Origin: Limnomonas spitsbergensis
Taxonomy: Eukaryota > Chlorophyta > Chlorophyceae > Chlamydomonadales
Assembly (NCBI GenBank): GCA_037349105.1
Contig: JAYJMM010000106.1
Span: 1,426,001 to 1,490,000, forward strand
Direction: 5' to 3'
DNA length: 64,000 bases
Each line of letters starts with the position of its first letter. Position 1 is the stretch's first letter. Below are positions 63,901 to 64,000 of this stretch, piece after piece. The notes under the pieces are model-generated. The model was not told the origin of the DNA. It did not search any database and was given only the letters and a program-made list of their open reading frames with translations. The translations under genes and the position numbers were made by a program.

Positions 63901-64000
63901 TAGGACAGCCCACTCATGGCGGCCGACATGCAGCTCGCTGTCAGGGAAGGAACTGGAGGGTGCAATTGGTGCAGTAATTTGCTAGGTGCCTTGCAAGATC
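63901..64000 (+). mobile_element. Start of another 5'-truncated LINE copy
   Basis: AGGACAGCCCACTCATGGC to the window end follows 58195-58300 (AAGACAGCCCACTCATGGCC), i.e. it begins inside the RT C-terminal coding region and runs off the window. Confidence 0.75.

Overview
This is nuclear DNA of a eukaryote with a plant-type plastid metabolism, most likely a green alga. The pyramimonadalean prasinophyte Cymbomonas is my guess, but it is inference only and nothing here proves the genus. Evidence: the genes are split by GT-AG introns, one long gene encodes a plant-type isoamylase starch-debranching enzyme with a transit-peptide-like leader, and the rest is dense in minisatellites, non-LTR retrotransposon pieces and small inverted-repeat transposons.

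Layout. (1) 204-4961, plus strand: last four visible exons of a protein ending in a TPR-like helical region; its 5' part lies outside the window. (2) 6024-7893, plus: a nucleotidyltransferase of the poly(A) polymerase / 2'-5' oligoadenylate synthase type. (3) 8651-10440, plus: a large terminal exon encoding a right-handed parallel beta-helix; it may be a separate gene or the 3' end of the nucleotidyltransferase gene. (4) 10.4-16.5 kb: no confident gene; a degenerate 13-bp array, retrotransposon 3' ends, and a relocated copy of an intron array flanked by an 18-bp direct repeat. (5) 16522-52994, minus: a complete 25-exon isoamylase gene. I joined the exons by hand; every junction is GT-AG and every phase matches, giving 917 codons. 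The 2,754 coding bases sit in 36.5 kb, so introns make up about 92%. (6) 53.0-55.4 kb: no gene, retrotransposon tails. (7) 55422-56270, minus: the last two exons of 40S ribosomal protein S10, whose 5' exon(s) I cannot find. (8) 56.7-59.3 kb: transposon copy, 5'-truncated LINE with RT and zinc-knuckle coding, and a 356-bp hAT-like MITE nested in the LINE tail. (9) 60115-62641, plus: an unrecognised four-exon gene with a 41-bp intron and a 1.47-kb intron holding a 12-bp array. (10) 63.6-64 kb: dispersed repeat and the start of another LINE copy.

The striking theme is intron growth anchored on splice junctions. In four gene models the tandem arrays next to exons repeatedly contain the exon edge plus its splice site: 24 copies of the exon-L donor, about 15 of the exon-Y acceptor, about 24 of the exon-S donor, about 9 of the exon-G donor, about 8 of the exon-P acceptor, and 1-5 decayed copies at many other junctions. 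I regard this as the possibly undescribed feature of the window.
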